A stretch of 64,000 nucleotides of DNA from Bacteroidota bacterium (GTDB lineage: Bacteria > Bacteroidota > Bacteroidia > Bacteroidales > UBA6013). The stretch lies in contig JAIFMG010000146.1 of assembly GCA_020048645.1 (NCBI GenBank), forward strand, positions 1-64,000, read 5' to 3'. The notes below the pieces were generated by a model. The model ran no database searches and had not been told where the DNA came from. It saw only the letters and a program-made list of their open reading frames with translations. Positions within the stretch are counted from its first letter, which is position 1. Each line of letters opens with the position of its first letter. Both the position numbers and the translations under genes were made by a program. Shown here piece after piece: positions 35,966-45,019 of this stretch.

Positions 35966-38572
35966 ATGAACAACGCATTACCCCAACTGACCCTCGACAA
36001 GACGGGGCAGGTCCTAGAATCGAACGAGCTGGCGCAGAAACTGCTGTCGCTTTCGGCGGGCGCCAGCCTGGGCGCGAGCGGGCGGCTGTCGGAAAAGTTC
36101 CGGACGCAGTTGCTGGAGCTGCTGGCGTCCTGGCCGACGCTGCTGAGCCAGACGGCCCTCGAGGCTCCGCTGTCGGACGGCTACCGGATGAAGGCCATCG
36201 TGCGGCCGCTGCACGGCGGGCAGTTCGAGCTGAGCCTGCACGAGGACGCCCCGCAGGGCTACCTGCTGGCGCTGCTGCGCTTCCTGGAGCTGCTGCACGA
36301 CGGCGAAGGCGCGAGCCTCTACCCGACCGAGGCGCTGGAGTTCCTGGGCGAGGCGGCGCGGGCCGACCGGGTTTACCTGTTCGAGCTGGAGGCGGGGGCG
36401 GCGCCGCTGGCCCAGCACAAGGCCGAGTGGTGCGCCCCGGGCGTGGCCCCGCAGTACGTTGACCGCCCGCCGCGCGCGCTGGACTTCCGCCGCCTCCTGC
36501 CCGACTGCTACGAGGCGCTGCGCAAGGGCCAGACGGTGAGCCGCCTGGCCAGCGAGTTCGAGGGCGCGGACCGGGCCTTCCTGGAAAGCCAGAGCATCCG
36601 GGCGCTGCTGCTGATTCCGGTGTTCGTGGACGGGCGGCTGCACGCCTTCATCGGCTTCGACCAGTGCCGGGTGCCCGAGCTGTGGGGCGTGGCCGAGACG
36701 CGGATGCTTCAGACGGCGGCCTACGCCTACTCGCTGTTCGTGCAGTCGCGGCTGCGCGAGATGGCCAAGGAAAGGGCCGGCGAGCGGCTCAAGCACATCC
36801 TGGAGCTTCTGCCCAACGGCTTCATGGTGCTCAAGCCCAGCGGGCGCATCCTGAACCTGAACCGGCAGGCGCTGCTGCTGCTGGGCCTCGAGGCCAAGGA
36901 GCAGGCCCTGGAGAAGAGCCTGGCCGACCTCCTGCCCGCCAGCCAGGGCCCGCACCTGCTGCGCTGCCTGGCCGAGCTGGAAAGCCAGGGAAGCCTGGCC
37001 AACGAGCGGTTCCACTTCCAGTCGGAGGGCGCGGCGGTGGCCCTGGAGCTCTCGCTGACCTACTTCGAGGAGGAGCGGGGCCGCGAGCGGCTGATCCTGG
37101 GCACCCTGGTGGACGCGACCCTCCAGGCCCGGCACGAGGAACGCCTGAACCAGGCCCGGCGCATGGCCGAGCGGGCCAACCAGGCCAAGTCGGACTTCCT
37201 GGCCAACATCAGCCACGAGATCCGCACCTCGCTGAACTCGATCCTGGGCTTCGCCCAGATCATGAAGATGGAATCGAGCCCGAGCTGGCCGCACCTGCAC
37301 CACCTGGAGAGCATCGACGCGGCGGGCCAGGCGCTGCTCTCGCTGGTCAACGACATGCTGGACCTCTCGAAGATAGAGGCGGGCAAGACCGACATGAAGC
37401 CGGAGTGGTTCGAGCTGGAGGGCCTGCTGCGCGAGGTGGGCCGGGTCTTCGAGCCGCGGGCCCGCGAGAAGGGGCTGCGGCTGGAGCTCCGGATGCCCGC
37501 GAAAGGCCCCGGGCAGGTGCTGCTGGACCCGGCCCGGATGCGCCAGGTGCTCTACAACCTGGTGAGCAACGCGGTGAAGTTCACCGAGAGCGGCAGCGTG
37601 GAGATAGCGGCCCGGGTGGAGCCGCTTGAGGCGGGCCACGCGCTGCTGCGGCTGAGCGTGCGCGACACGGGCCCGGGCCTCGACGCGGCGGACCTGGAGA
37701 GCATCTTCGAGCCTTTCGAGCAGCGGCAGCCCAGGGGAAGCTCCCCGCAGGGCGGCACGGGGCTGGGGCTGTCCATCTCGCGGCGGCTGGTGGAGCTCAT
37801 GGGCGGGCGCCTGTGGGCCAGCAGCGTGGTGGGCAAGGGGGCGGAGTTCAGCCTGGAGCTGGAGCGCGTGCGCGTGGGCGATGCCCCGCGCGAGGAAGGC
37901 GGGGCCCCGCCGGAGCAGGAGCCCAAGCTGGCCCCGGCGCGCATCCTGGTGGTGGACGACATGGCCATCAACCGCGAGATCGTCCGCGGCCTGCTGGCCC
38001 ACCTGCCCTACCAGATCGAGGAGGCCGAGGACGGCCAGCGCGCCCTGGAGGCCCTGGAGCGGGGCAGCTTCGACCTGGTGCTGCTCGACATGGAGATGCC
38101 CGTGCTCAACGGCAAGGAGACGGCCCAGGCCATCCGCGACCGCCTGGGGCGGAAGGCCCCTCCGGTGCTGGTGCTCTCGGCCCACGCCCTGGACCTGCAC
38201 CGGGCCCAGATGAACGGCCTCTGCGTGGGCTACCTGACCAAGCCGGTGGTCAAGCAGAAGCTCATCGAGTCCATCGCCGCGGCCATCGGCTCCAAGGAGG
38301 CCCCGGTCGTGCCGGTGGCCTGGCCCCTGGTGCCCCAGGAGCTGCGCGAGGCCTTCCGGCGGAGCGTGGGCCCCACCCTCGACGAGATCGGCAAGCAGAC
38401 CTCGGTGGACCTGCTGCACAAGTTCGTGCAGGACAGCCAGGCCTTCGCCCTGGCGCACGGGCTGAAAAGCCTCGAAGATTCGGCCAGCCGATGGAAAATG
38501 GAGCTGGAAAGGTTCGACTTCGAGAAAATTTTGCAACATTTGAAGCGCGTCCGCGAATTTCTCGCGGACTGA
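35966..38572 (+). CDS. Hybrid histidine kinase (GAF-PAS-HK-REC)
   Basis: H-box FLANISHEIRTSLNSILGFAQIM, NLVSNAVKFTESG, GGTGLGLSISRRLVELMGG; C-term REC ARILVVDDMAINREIV...DLVLLDMEMPVLNG. Confidence 0.93.
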   Translation: MNNALPQLTLDKTGQVLESNELAQKLLSLSAGASLGASGRLSEKFRTQLLELLASWPTLLSQTALEAPLSDGYRMKAIVRPLHGGQFELSLHEDAPQGYLLALLRFLELLHDGEGASLYPTEALEFLGEAARADRVYLFELEAGAAPLAQHKAEWCAPGVAPQYVDRPPRALDFRRLLPDCYEALRKGQTVSRLASEFEGADRAFLESQSIRALLLIPVFVDGRLHAFIGFDQCRVPELWGVAETRMLQTAAYAYSLFVQSRLREMAKERAGERLKHILELLPNGFMVLKPSGRILNLNRQALLLLGLEAKEQALEKSLADLLPASQGPHLLRCLAELESQGSLANERFHFQSEGAAVALELSLTYFEEERGRERLILGTLVDATLQARHEERLNQARRMAERANQAKSDFLANISHEIRTSLNSILGFAQIMKMESSPSWPHLHHLESIDAAGQALLSLVNDMLDLSKIEAGKTDMKPEWFELEGLLREVGRVFEPRAREKGLRLELRMPAKGPGQVLLDPARMRQVLYNLVSNAVKFTESGSVEIAARVEPLEAGHALLRLSVRDTGPGLDAADLESIFEPFEQRQPRGSSPQGGTGLGLSISRRLVELMGGRLWASSVVGKGAEFSLELERVRVGDAPREEGGAPPEQEPKLAPARILVVDDMAINREIVRGLLAHLPYQIEEAEDGQRALEALERGSFDLVLLDMEMPVLNGKETAQAIRDRLGRKAPPVLVLSAHALDLHRAQMNGLCVGYLTKPVVKQKLIESIAAAIGSKEAPVVPVAWPLVPQELREAFRRSVGPTLDEIGKQTSVDLLHKFVQDSQAFALAHGLKSLEDSASRWKMELERFDFEKILQHLKRVREFLAD

Positions 38573-38598
38573 AGCCCACGCCCTCCAAAGCCTCGCCC

Positions 38599-39807
38599 AT
38601 GGAAGAACCGCCCAAAAGCCGGGTGCTGGTGGTCGATGACATGATGCGGAACATCCAGCTCATCAGCAGCCTCCTGTACTCGTTGGAAGTCGATGTCAGT
38701 TTCGCCACCAGCGGGCAGGACGCCCTGCGCGCGGTGGAGCACGCCCCGCCAGACCTGATCCTGCTGGACGTCAACATGCCGCAGATGAACGGCTTCGAGC
38801 TGTGCGACCGGCTGAAGGCCGAGCCGCGGCACCGCGACATCCCGGTGATCTTCCTGACGGCCCAGGCCCAGAAGCAGGACCTGGTGCGGGGCTTCGAGCT
38901 GGGCGCGGCCGACTACGTGACCAAGCCTTTCCACGCGCCCGAGCTGCTCTCGCGGGTCAAGACCCACCTGGAGCTGGCCCGCAAGCGCGAGGAGCTCAAG
39001 CGGCTCAACCAGTCGCTGGCCCAGAAGGTGGAGCACAAGACCCAGGAGCTGCGGCAGCGCAACGCCGAGCTGGCCGAGGCCAACGCGAAGCTGGCCGTGC
39101 TGGACCACGCCAAGAACGACTTCCTGCTGCTGCTCAACCACGAGATGCGCACGCCCCTGAACACCATCCTCAGCCTGGCCGAGACGCTGGAGGTGCGCCT
39201 GAAGGAGACCCTCAAGAAGGACAGCCTCAAGCCGATCTACAGCGCCGTGGAGCGGCTGGGGCGCATGTCCGAGATGGCCATGCTGCTGACCTCGCTCAAG
39301 GCCGAGGGCTACCGCCGGCACGACAGCCCCTTCAACCTGCGCAGCCTGGCCCAGGTGGCCTACCAGAGCCTCGCGGGCGAGTACGCCGGCAAGGAAATCG
39401 CCCTGCGCGAGAGCTTCCCCGAGGGGCCGATCGACCTGCACAGCGACGAGCAACTGGCCTACCAGTGCCTGCGCATCGTCCTGGGCAACGCCTTCAAGTT
39501 CAGCCCCAAGGGCGGAAGCGTGGAGCTGAGCGCCAGCCTCAAGGACCGCATGGCCGTGGTCTGGGTGCGCGACAGCGGCCCGGGCTTCTCGCCCAAGGTC
39601 ATGGCCAACCTGTTCGACTACTTCCTGACCGAGCGCATCGACCACCACAGCCAGGGCTTCGGCCTGGGCTTGGCCACGGCCCACCTGATCATGAAGACCC
39701 TCCAGGGCAAGATCCAGCTCGACAACCCGCCCGGAGGCGGCGCCCAGGTGCGGCTCTGCTTCCCGCTGGCCCCGCCCGCCGCGGGCCAGGCCCCAGAAAA
39801 TCCCTGA
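38599..39807 (+). CDS. Response regulator-histidine kinase (REC-HK)
   Basis: RVLVVDDMMRNIQLISSLLYSLE...LILLDVNMPQMNG...GAADYVTKPFHAPELL; H-box FLLLLNHEMRTPLNTILSLAE; HATPase NAFKFSPKGG...GLGLATAHLIM. Confidence 0.92.
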   Translation: MEEPPKSRVLVVDDMMRNIQLISSLLYSLEVDVSFATSGQDALRAVEHAPPDLILLDVNMPQMNGFELCDRLKAEPRHRDIPVIFLTAQAQKQDLVRGFELGAADYVTKPFHAPELLSRVKTHLELARKREELKRLNQSLAQKVEHKTQELRQRNAELAEANAKLAVLDHAKNDFLLLLNHEMRTPLNTILSLAETLEVRLKETLKKDSLKPIYSAVERLGRMSEMAMLLTSLKAEGYRRHDSPFNLRSLAQVAYQSLAGEYAGKEIALRESFPEGPIDLHSDEQLAYQCLRIVLGNAFKFSPKGGSVELSASLKDRMAVVWVRDSGPGFSPKVMANLFDYFLTERIDHHSQGFGLGLATAHLIMKTLQGKIQLDNPPGGGAQVRLCFPLAPPAAGQAPENP

Positions 39808-39909
39808 GCAGGAGAGCCGACGGAAGGCCCAGGCCCGATTCGCGGAGATTCTTGGGTGGGATTCTGCAAAAATTGTTACTTTCGTGGCAATTGATAATGG
39901 TTCTAAATT

Positions 39910-40374
39910 ATGCCAATGGAAGACAAGAAAGAGAAGGTCAAGAAGATCTTCACCGAATACCTGGAGCAGAAGGGCCACCGCAAGACCCCCGAGCGGTTCG
40001 CCATCCTCGACGAGATCTACTCGCGCAGCGGCCACTTCGACATCGAATCGCTCTATGTCTTCATGAAGAACAAGAACTACCGGGTGAGCCGGGCCACCCT
40101 CTACAACACCATCGAGCTGCTGATGGACTGCGCGCTGGTGGCCAAGCACCAGTTCGGCAAGAACATGGCCCAGTTCGAGCGGGCCTACGAGACCCGGCAG
40201 CACGACCACTTCATCTGCGAGGAGTGCGGCAAGGTCAAGGAGTTCTGCGACCCCCGGCTGCAAGAGATCACCACCACGGCCGAGGAGCTGCTCAACGTGA
40301 AGGTCTCCTTCCACTCGCTCTACCTCTACGGCAAGTGCCTGGACCCCGACTGCGTCGAACGTCCCCAAAAATGA
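39910..40374 (+). CDS. Fur family transcriptional regulator
   Basis: [28 protein letters not shown]...[21 protein letters not shown]...[15 protein letters not shown]. Confidence 0.94.
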   Translation: MPMEDKKEKVKKIFTEYLEQKGHRKTPERFAILDEIYSRSGHFDIESLYVFMKNKNYRVSRATLYNTIELLMDCALVAKHQFGKNMAQFERAYETRQHDHFICEECGKVKEFCDPRLQEITTTAEELLNVKVSFHSLYLYGKCLDPDCVERPQK

Positions 40375-40431
40375 CCCTTGGGCGCCCGCGCCCCGAGCGG
40401 GGCAGGCCCAAGGTCCCAACCCTACCCAAAA

Positions 40432-41712
40432 ATGCGTGACTACAGCAACAAAGCCGATGTTCTCCTGGGCCTCCAGTGGGGCGACGAGGGCAAAGGCAAG
40501 GTCGTTGACATCCTGGCCGAGCGCTACGACATGGCCAGCCGTTTCCAAGGAGGGCCCAACGCCGGGCACACCCTGGAGTTCGACGGAAAGAAGTTCGTCC
40601 TGCACACCATCCCCTCGGGCATCTTCCGCCCGCAGGTGCTCAACCTGGTGGGCAACGGCGTGGTGATCGACCCGGCCATCTTCAAGCAGGAAATCGAGGA
40701 GCTCGTGGCCGCGGGCGTGGACCCGCTGCGCAACCTCTTCATCTCGAAGAAGGCCCACCTGATACTGCCCTCGCACCGCGCGCTCGACGCGGCCTCCGAG
40801 GCCTCGAAGGGCAAGACCAAGATCGGCTCGACCCTCAAGGGCATCGGCCCGGCCTACATGGACAAGACCGGCCGCAACGGCCTGCGCGTGGGCGACATCC
40901 TGGCCCCCAACTTCGCGGAGCGCTACCAGGCCCTGCTCGAAAAGCACCAGTGGCTGCTGCGCCAGTACGATTTCGCCTACGACATCCGCGACTACCAGGC
41001 CCGCTGGTTCGAAGGCATCGAGCTTCTGCGCCAGGCCCGAGTCGTGGACAGCGAGAACCTGGTCAACCAGATGCTCGACCAGGGCAAGACCGTGCTGGCC
41101 GAGGGCGCCCAGGGAACCCTGCTCGACATCGACTTCGGGACCTTCCCCTACGTCACCTCGTCCAACACCATCAGCGCGGGGGCCTGCACCGGCCTGGGCG
41201 TGCCGCCCAACCGCATCGGCAAGGTCTTCGGCGTGTTCAAGGCCTACACCACCCGCGTGGGCAGCGGCCCCTTCCCCACCGAGCTGTTCGACGACGACGG
41301 CGCCCGCATCCGACGGGTCGGCCGCGAGGTGGGCGCCACCACCGGCCGCGACCGCCGCTGCGGCTGGCTGGACCTGCCCGCGCTCAAGTACGCCGTGATG
41401 GTCAACGGAGTTACCGACCTGGTCATGACCAAGGCCGACGTGCTCAGCGGATTCGCCCAGGTCAAGGTGGCCGTGGAGTACCACGACGGCCCCGACCGCC
41501 TCGACAACCTGCCCTACGACATGAACAACACCACGGCCCTGCCCGTCTATCGGAGCTTCGAGCCTTGGAGCGGAGACCTGGGCGGGCTGCGCCGCGTCGA
41601 GGACTTCCCCGCCGCGCTGCGCTCCTACATCGACTTCATCGAGCAGGAGCTGCAAGTGCCCATCCGCGTGGTCTCCCTCGGCCCCGACCGGTCCCAAATC
41701 GTCTTCACCTGA
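40432..41712 (+). CDS. purA: Adenylosuccinate synthetase
   Basis: DVLLGLQWGDEGKGKVVDILAERYDMASRFQGGPNAGHTLEFDGKKFVLHTIPSGIF...GKTKIGSTLKGIGPAYMDKTGRNGLRVGD...EGAQGTLLDIDFGTFPYVTSSNT. Confidence 0.98.
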   Translation: MRDYSNKADVLLGLQWGDEGKGKVVDILAERYDMASRFQGGPNAGHTLEFDGKKFVLHTIPSGIFRPQVLNLVGNGVVIDPAIFKQEIEELVAAGVDPLRNLFISKKAHLILPSHRALDAASEASKGKTKIGSTLKGIGPAYMDKTGRNGLRVGDILAPNFAERYQALLEKHQWLLRQYDFAYDIRDYQARWFEGIELLRQARVVDSENLVNQMLDQGKTVLAEGAQGTLLDIDFGTFPYVTSSNTISAGACTGLGVPPNRIGKVFGVFKAYTTRVGSGPFPTELFDDDGARIRRVGREVGATTGRDRRCGWLDLPALKYAVMVNGVTDLVMTKADVLSGFAQVKVAVEYHDGPDRLDNLPYDMNNTTALPVYRSFEPWSGDLGGLRRVEDFPAALRSYIDFIEQELQVPIRVVSLGPDRSQIVFT

Positions 41713-41725
41713 AAAAAGCCCAGAG

Positions 41726-43267
41726 ATGAAAAGAACCTCTTGGACCGCCCTGGCGCTCTGGCTGGCCGTGGCCAGCGGATGCTCGGGCCCTAGCTGCCCC
41801 GAAGCCCTGCACCCCATCGAGGGCGCCCTGCTCGAACGGTACCACGCCGAAAGCCTCCCGGCAGAGGCGCCGGCCGCGCCCGAAGCGCCAGACAATGGCA
41901 AGTTCTCGATCTTCCTCGACTACTCCAGCGGCATGAAGGTCGCCTTCGCGGACGCCACCACGGCCAAGTTCTACGAGATCTTCATCAACTCCCTGAAAAT
42001 CACGCAGGCCGACTTCCACGAGGTGGACAAGCTGGACGTGGTGAAGCTGCCCGACCTGCCGAAGTCCGAACTTTACAAGAAGATCAAGGACTTCAGTCGC
42101 TTCTCGGGCATCAACGCCCCCCTGGGCAAGGCCCTCGACCAGATGGTGCTGCTCGACGGCCAGTCGGTGCTGATCACCGACGGCGAGCTCTGGGACAACG
42201 GCGAGCGCAACGACCCCTGGGCCCGCGAGGCCTTCAGCGCCTGGCTCAAGGCCGGAAACCAGATTGACGTCTGGGTTACGGACCACGTCGAAAAAGACAA
42301 GAGCAAGCACCTGTTCTACCTGTTCTTCACGCCCGCCCGCTACGTGGACGACCGCGAGGGCGTGGCCAACCAGTTCCGCTTCCACCTGGAGAACTCGTCC
42401 GAGGCCCGCGGGCTTAGCTTCGAGCATTTCTCGTTCTCGAACCAGCGCTTCCGGATGGTCAACCGCTACCCGAGCCGGACAGAGGCGGGGGCCAACCCCA
42501 ACCTGGTGCTCGACCAGGAGCGCTACGCCATTTCCGAGGAGCTGGGCTTCGAGTTCCAGAGCTACTTCCTGGGCTGGAGCGACATGGTCAAGTACGTCCG
42601 CGACGCCTACGACGAGCAGGGCCGGCCCGTGCCCAACGGCGAGGCGGTGCTGCAAGGCCTCTTCCTGGACGCCACGGCCTCGCAGTTCTACCGGGCCGAG
42701 GAGCTGGAAATCCGCGTGCAGGACCTCAAGGAGGACTGGCTGGCCTACCAGTTGGCCGACCGCTGCCGCAAAGGCCCCGGCCCGACCTTCGCCCTCGACG
42801 ACAACGGCAAGCCGCTGCTCGACGAGGCCGGACTGCCCATCGTGGAGCAACCGGGCGAGCCCGACTGCTACGACGAGAACGGCCGCCTGCTGGTGGACAC
42901 CGCGCGGGGCCCCGCGGCCAACCTGCCCCTGGTGCAGGAGCTCTTCTGGCTCGACGACGAGGCCTTCCGCGCGGGCCTCGACAAGGACGGGCTGGGCCAA
43001 GTGGTCATCAAGATGCACCCGCAGTTCAACGGCAGCCAGCTTTCGGGCGAGTGCTCCAACCTGCACCGGGTGCAGATCTTCCTCAAGCGGGCCAGCCCCA
43101 TGACGGACAACCCGGCGCTCGAGAAGCTCAAGTGGGACGGCCTCCAGGTGGCCCGCAACACGTCCCTCTACGACAGCGTTCTGGGCGCGTTGAACGACGC
43201 CAACCCGCAGGGCCGTCTGCTCTACACCTTCTACATCGAGACACCTGCCAACGACTACTATCCCTGA
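41726..43267 (+). CDS. vWA-like lipoprotein
   Basis: Lipobox LWLAVASGC; FSIFLDYSSGMKVAF (degenerate DxSxSM MIDAS), SVLITDGELWDNG, QIDVWVTDHV. Confidence 0.75.
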   Translation: MKRTSWTALALWLAVASGCSGPSCPEALHPIEGALLERYHAESLPAEAPAAPEAPDNGKFSIFLDYSSGMKVAFADATTAKFYEIFINSLKITQADFHEVDKLDVVKLPDLPKSELYKKIKDFSRFSGINAPLGKALDQMVLLDGQSVLITDGELWDNGERNDPWAREAFSAWLKAGNQIDVWVTDHVEKDKSKHLFYLFFTPARYVDDREGVANQFRFHLENSSEARGLSFEHFSFSNQRFRMVNRYPSRTEAGANPNLVLDQERYAISEELGFEFQSYFLGWSDMVKYVRDAYDEQGRPVPNGEAVLQGLFLDATASQFYRAEELEIRVQDLKEDWLAYQLADRCRKGPGPTFALDDNGKPLLDEAGLPIVEQPGEPDCYDENGRLLVDTARGPAANLPLVQELFWLDDEAFRAGLDKDGLGQVVIKMHPQFNGSQLSGECSNLHRVQIFLKRASPMTDNPALEKLKWDGLQVARNTSLYDSVLGALNDANPQGRLLYTFYIETPANDYYP

Positions 43268-43307
43268 TCGAATCAACTTCAGCCTCTCACCAAATCCGCA
43301 GAAAAAA

Positions 43308-43688
43308 ATGTACGAAAACAGCTACAACATGGCCACTGTCAAGGACTTGGCCACGCACACCTACGTCCTGGGCGTCGTTCTGGCCCTGTTCTTCGTGGTG
43401 CTGTCGCTGGTAGTGGCCAGCGCCATCGACTACGAGGGCGGCAAAAACCCGACCGACGCCAAGCGCCGCCGAATGTGGTTCTTCATCTTCGCGGCCCTGG
43501 GCCCTGTCCTGTTCTTCTTCTGGAACTTCTTCTACGTGTCCGAAAAAGTCAAGGGCGAGCCCGCCGTGGCCGAGTTTCTCAAGCAGAACGCCATCGCCAC
43601 GGTGATCTGCCTGGTGGTCTATCTGGGCCTGGGCTTCGTGCTGAGCAAGGCCATGAAAAAGAGCAAGTACGGCACCCTTTTCCCATGA
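43308..43688 (+). CDS. Small integral membrane protein (3 TM segments)
   Basis: 126 aa; TYVLGVVLALFFVVLSLVVASAI, MWFFIFAALGPVLFFFWNFFYV, AIATVICLVVYLGLGFVLS. Confidence 0.8.
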   Translation: MYENSYNMATVKDLATHTYVLGVVLALFFVVLSLVVASAIDYEGGKNPTDAKRRRMWFFIFAALGPVLFFFWNFFYVSEKVKGEPAVAEFLKQNAIATVICLVVYLGLGFVLSKAMKKSKYGTLFP

Positions 43689-43700
43689 GAAAAAGAGCGG

Positions 43701-43736
43701 CCTGGCGCGCAAGATCGCCAGGCGTCTTTTCTTTTT
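43701..43736 (+). terminator. Terminator after membrane protein gene
   Basis: CCTGGCG-cgcaagat-CGCCAGGcgtCTTTTCTTTTT. Confidence 0.7.
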
Positions 43737-43870
43737 GTTGAAAATAGGCCATATTTGCCCTCCGTTCTTTTCAAAAACCCTTCCGCGAGGAAGGCGATTC
43801 TGGGCCAGAAAGAGCTATCGTTCTGGCAGTTTGAGATTTTTTCTTAGTTGAATTTGCTAAACCAACGCGC

Positions 43871-44860
43871 ATGATTAGGTACAACGAACCCAGCAAGGGA
43901 CTCACGAGGATTGGCGTCTTCTATGATGGTAATTACTTTTTGCACGTAAGCAACTACTACAATTATCAACACCCCCGAAGATCGAGGATTGACATTGGTG
44001 GATTGCACGACTTCATCCGCCACAAGGTCGCCCAGCTCGAAGGCACCGACTACCGCCGCTGCCAAGTGGTGGACGCCCACTACTTCCGCGGGCGGCTGAA
44101 CGCTTACGACGCGAAGAACTCCAACAAGCTCTTCACGGACCGCCTCTTCGACGACGTGCTGATGAACGAGGGAGTGGTAACGCACTACCTGCCCCTGAAG
44201 ACCCGCGGCGGCCACCGCGAAGAAAAAGGCATCGACGTATGGCTGGCCCTCGAGGCCTACGAACTTTCCATCTACAAGCAGTTCAACGTGCTGGTGCTGG
44301 TGGCCTCCGATGGCGACTACGTGCCGCTCATCCGCAAGCTCAACACCCTGGGCACCCGCGTGATGCTGCTGGGCTGGGACTTCGAGTACACCACCGACAC
44401 CGGGCGGCTCATGGTCACGCGCACCTCGCAAGACCTGCTCGAGGAGGTTACCTACCCCATCGCGATGCAGAAGGAAATCGACGACCGCGTCCGCCGCAAC
44501 GACATCACCATCAACAACATGTTCATCAACACCAAGCCCAACTACTACCACGAGGAAAACCGCCTGGGGCAGAAGGGCAAGGGCCGCACCCTGAACATGA
44601 AGAACGGCTACGGCTTCATCGCGAAGCCACCGAACAACCTGTTCTTCCACTTCGAGGACGTCGTCGAGGGCGACTTCTACGACATCTCGAACGGCGACTG
44701 GGTGGAGTACGAGATCGGCAAGAACGACCGGGGCGAGGACGTGGCCAAGAACGTCCGCAAGATCACGCCCAACGATTCCGAGAAGTCGGACTACGCGCAG
44801 GCCGACAGCGACTACCTCGACCAGACCAGCGGAGTGGAACAAGACTTCGAGCAGGAATAG
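43871..44860 (+). CDS. NYN-domain ribonuclease-like protein fused to a C-terminal cold-shock-like domain
   Basis: IGVFYDGNYFLHVSNYYN...KGIDVWLALEAYELSIYKQFNVLVLVASDGDYVPLIRKLNTLGTRVMLLGW (NYN acidic residues); C-term KGRTLNMKNGYGFIAKPPNNLFFHFEDVVEGDFYDISNGDWVEYEI (CSD). Confidence 0.88.
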   Translation: MIRYNEPSKGLTRIGVFYDGNYFLHVSNYYNYQHPRRSRIDIGGLHDFIRHKVAQLEGTDYRRCQVVDAHYFRGRLNAYDAKNSNKLFTDRLFDDVLMNEGVVTHYLPLKTRGGHREEKGIDVWLALEAYELSIYKQFNVLVLVASDGDYVPLIRKLNTLGTRVMLLGWDFEYTTDTGRLMVTRTSQDLLEEVTYPIAMQKEIDDRVRRNDITINNMFINTKPNYYHEENRLGQKGKGRTLNMKNGYGFIAKPPNNLFFHFEDVVEGDFYDISNGDWVEYEIGKNDRGEDVAKNVRKITPNDSEKSDYAQADSDYLDQTSGVEQDFEQE

Positions 44861-44903
44861 CCCCGCCGCCGCTGGCCAAACGCCCGCGCCACGCGCCCAC
44901 ATC

Positions 44904-44947
44904 GCCGCCCCTCCAAGCCCACTTGGCGGGGCGGCCTGTTTTTTTTG
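44904..44947 (+). terminator. Terminator between the NYN-CSD and tubulin-like genes
   Basis: GCCGCCCCtCCAAGccca CTTGGcGGGGCGGCctgTTTTTTTT. Confidence 0.7.
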
Positions 44948-45019
44948 GAATGGCGTTTTCGCTTTTGGGCAAATGTTCGTAAATTCATGGCTTCAACGCC
45001 AACATAGAGACCCCACAAA

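Noticed and set aside
36014-38539. 841-aa minus-strand ORF
   Set aside because: Antisense to the histidine kinase; no recognisable motifs.
39880-39909. Fur-box-like sequence (ttgataatggttctaaatta) before the Fur-family gene
   Set aside because: Only weak dyad symmetry by eye; a motif scan would be needed before calling an operator.
38230-41901. 1223-aa minus-strand ORF
   Set aside because: Antisense to the hybrid kinase, REC-HK, Fur and purA genes, all with strong motifs; low-complexity translation.
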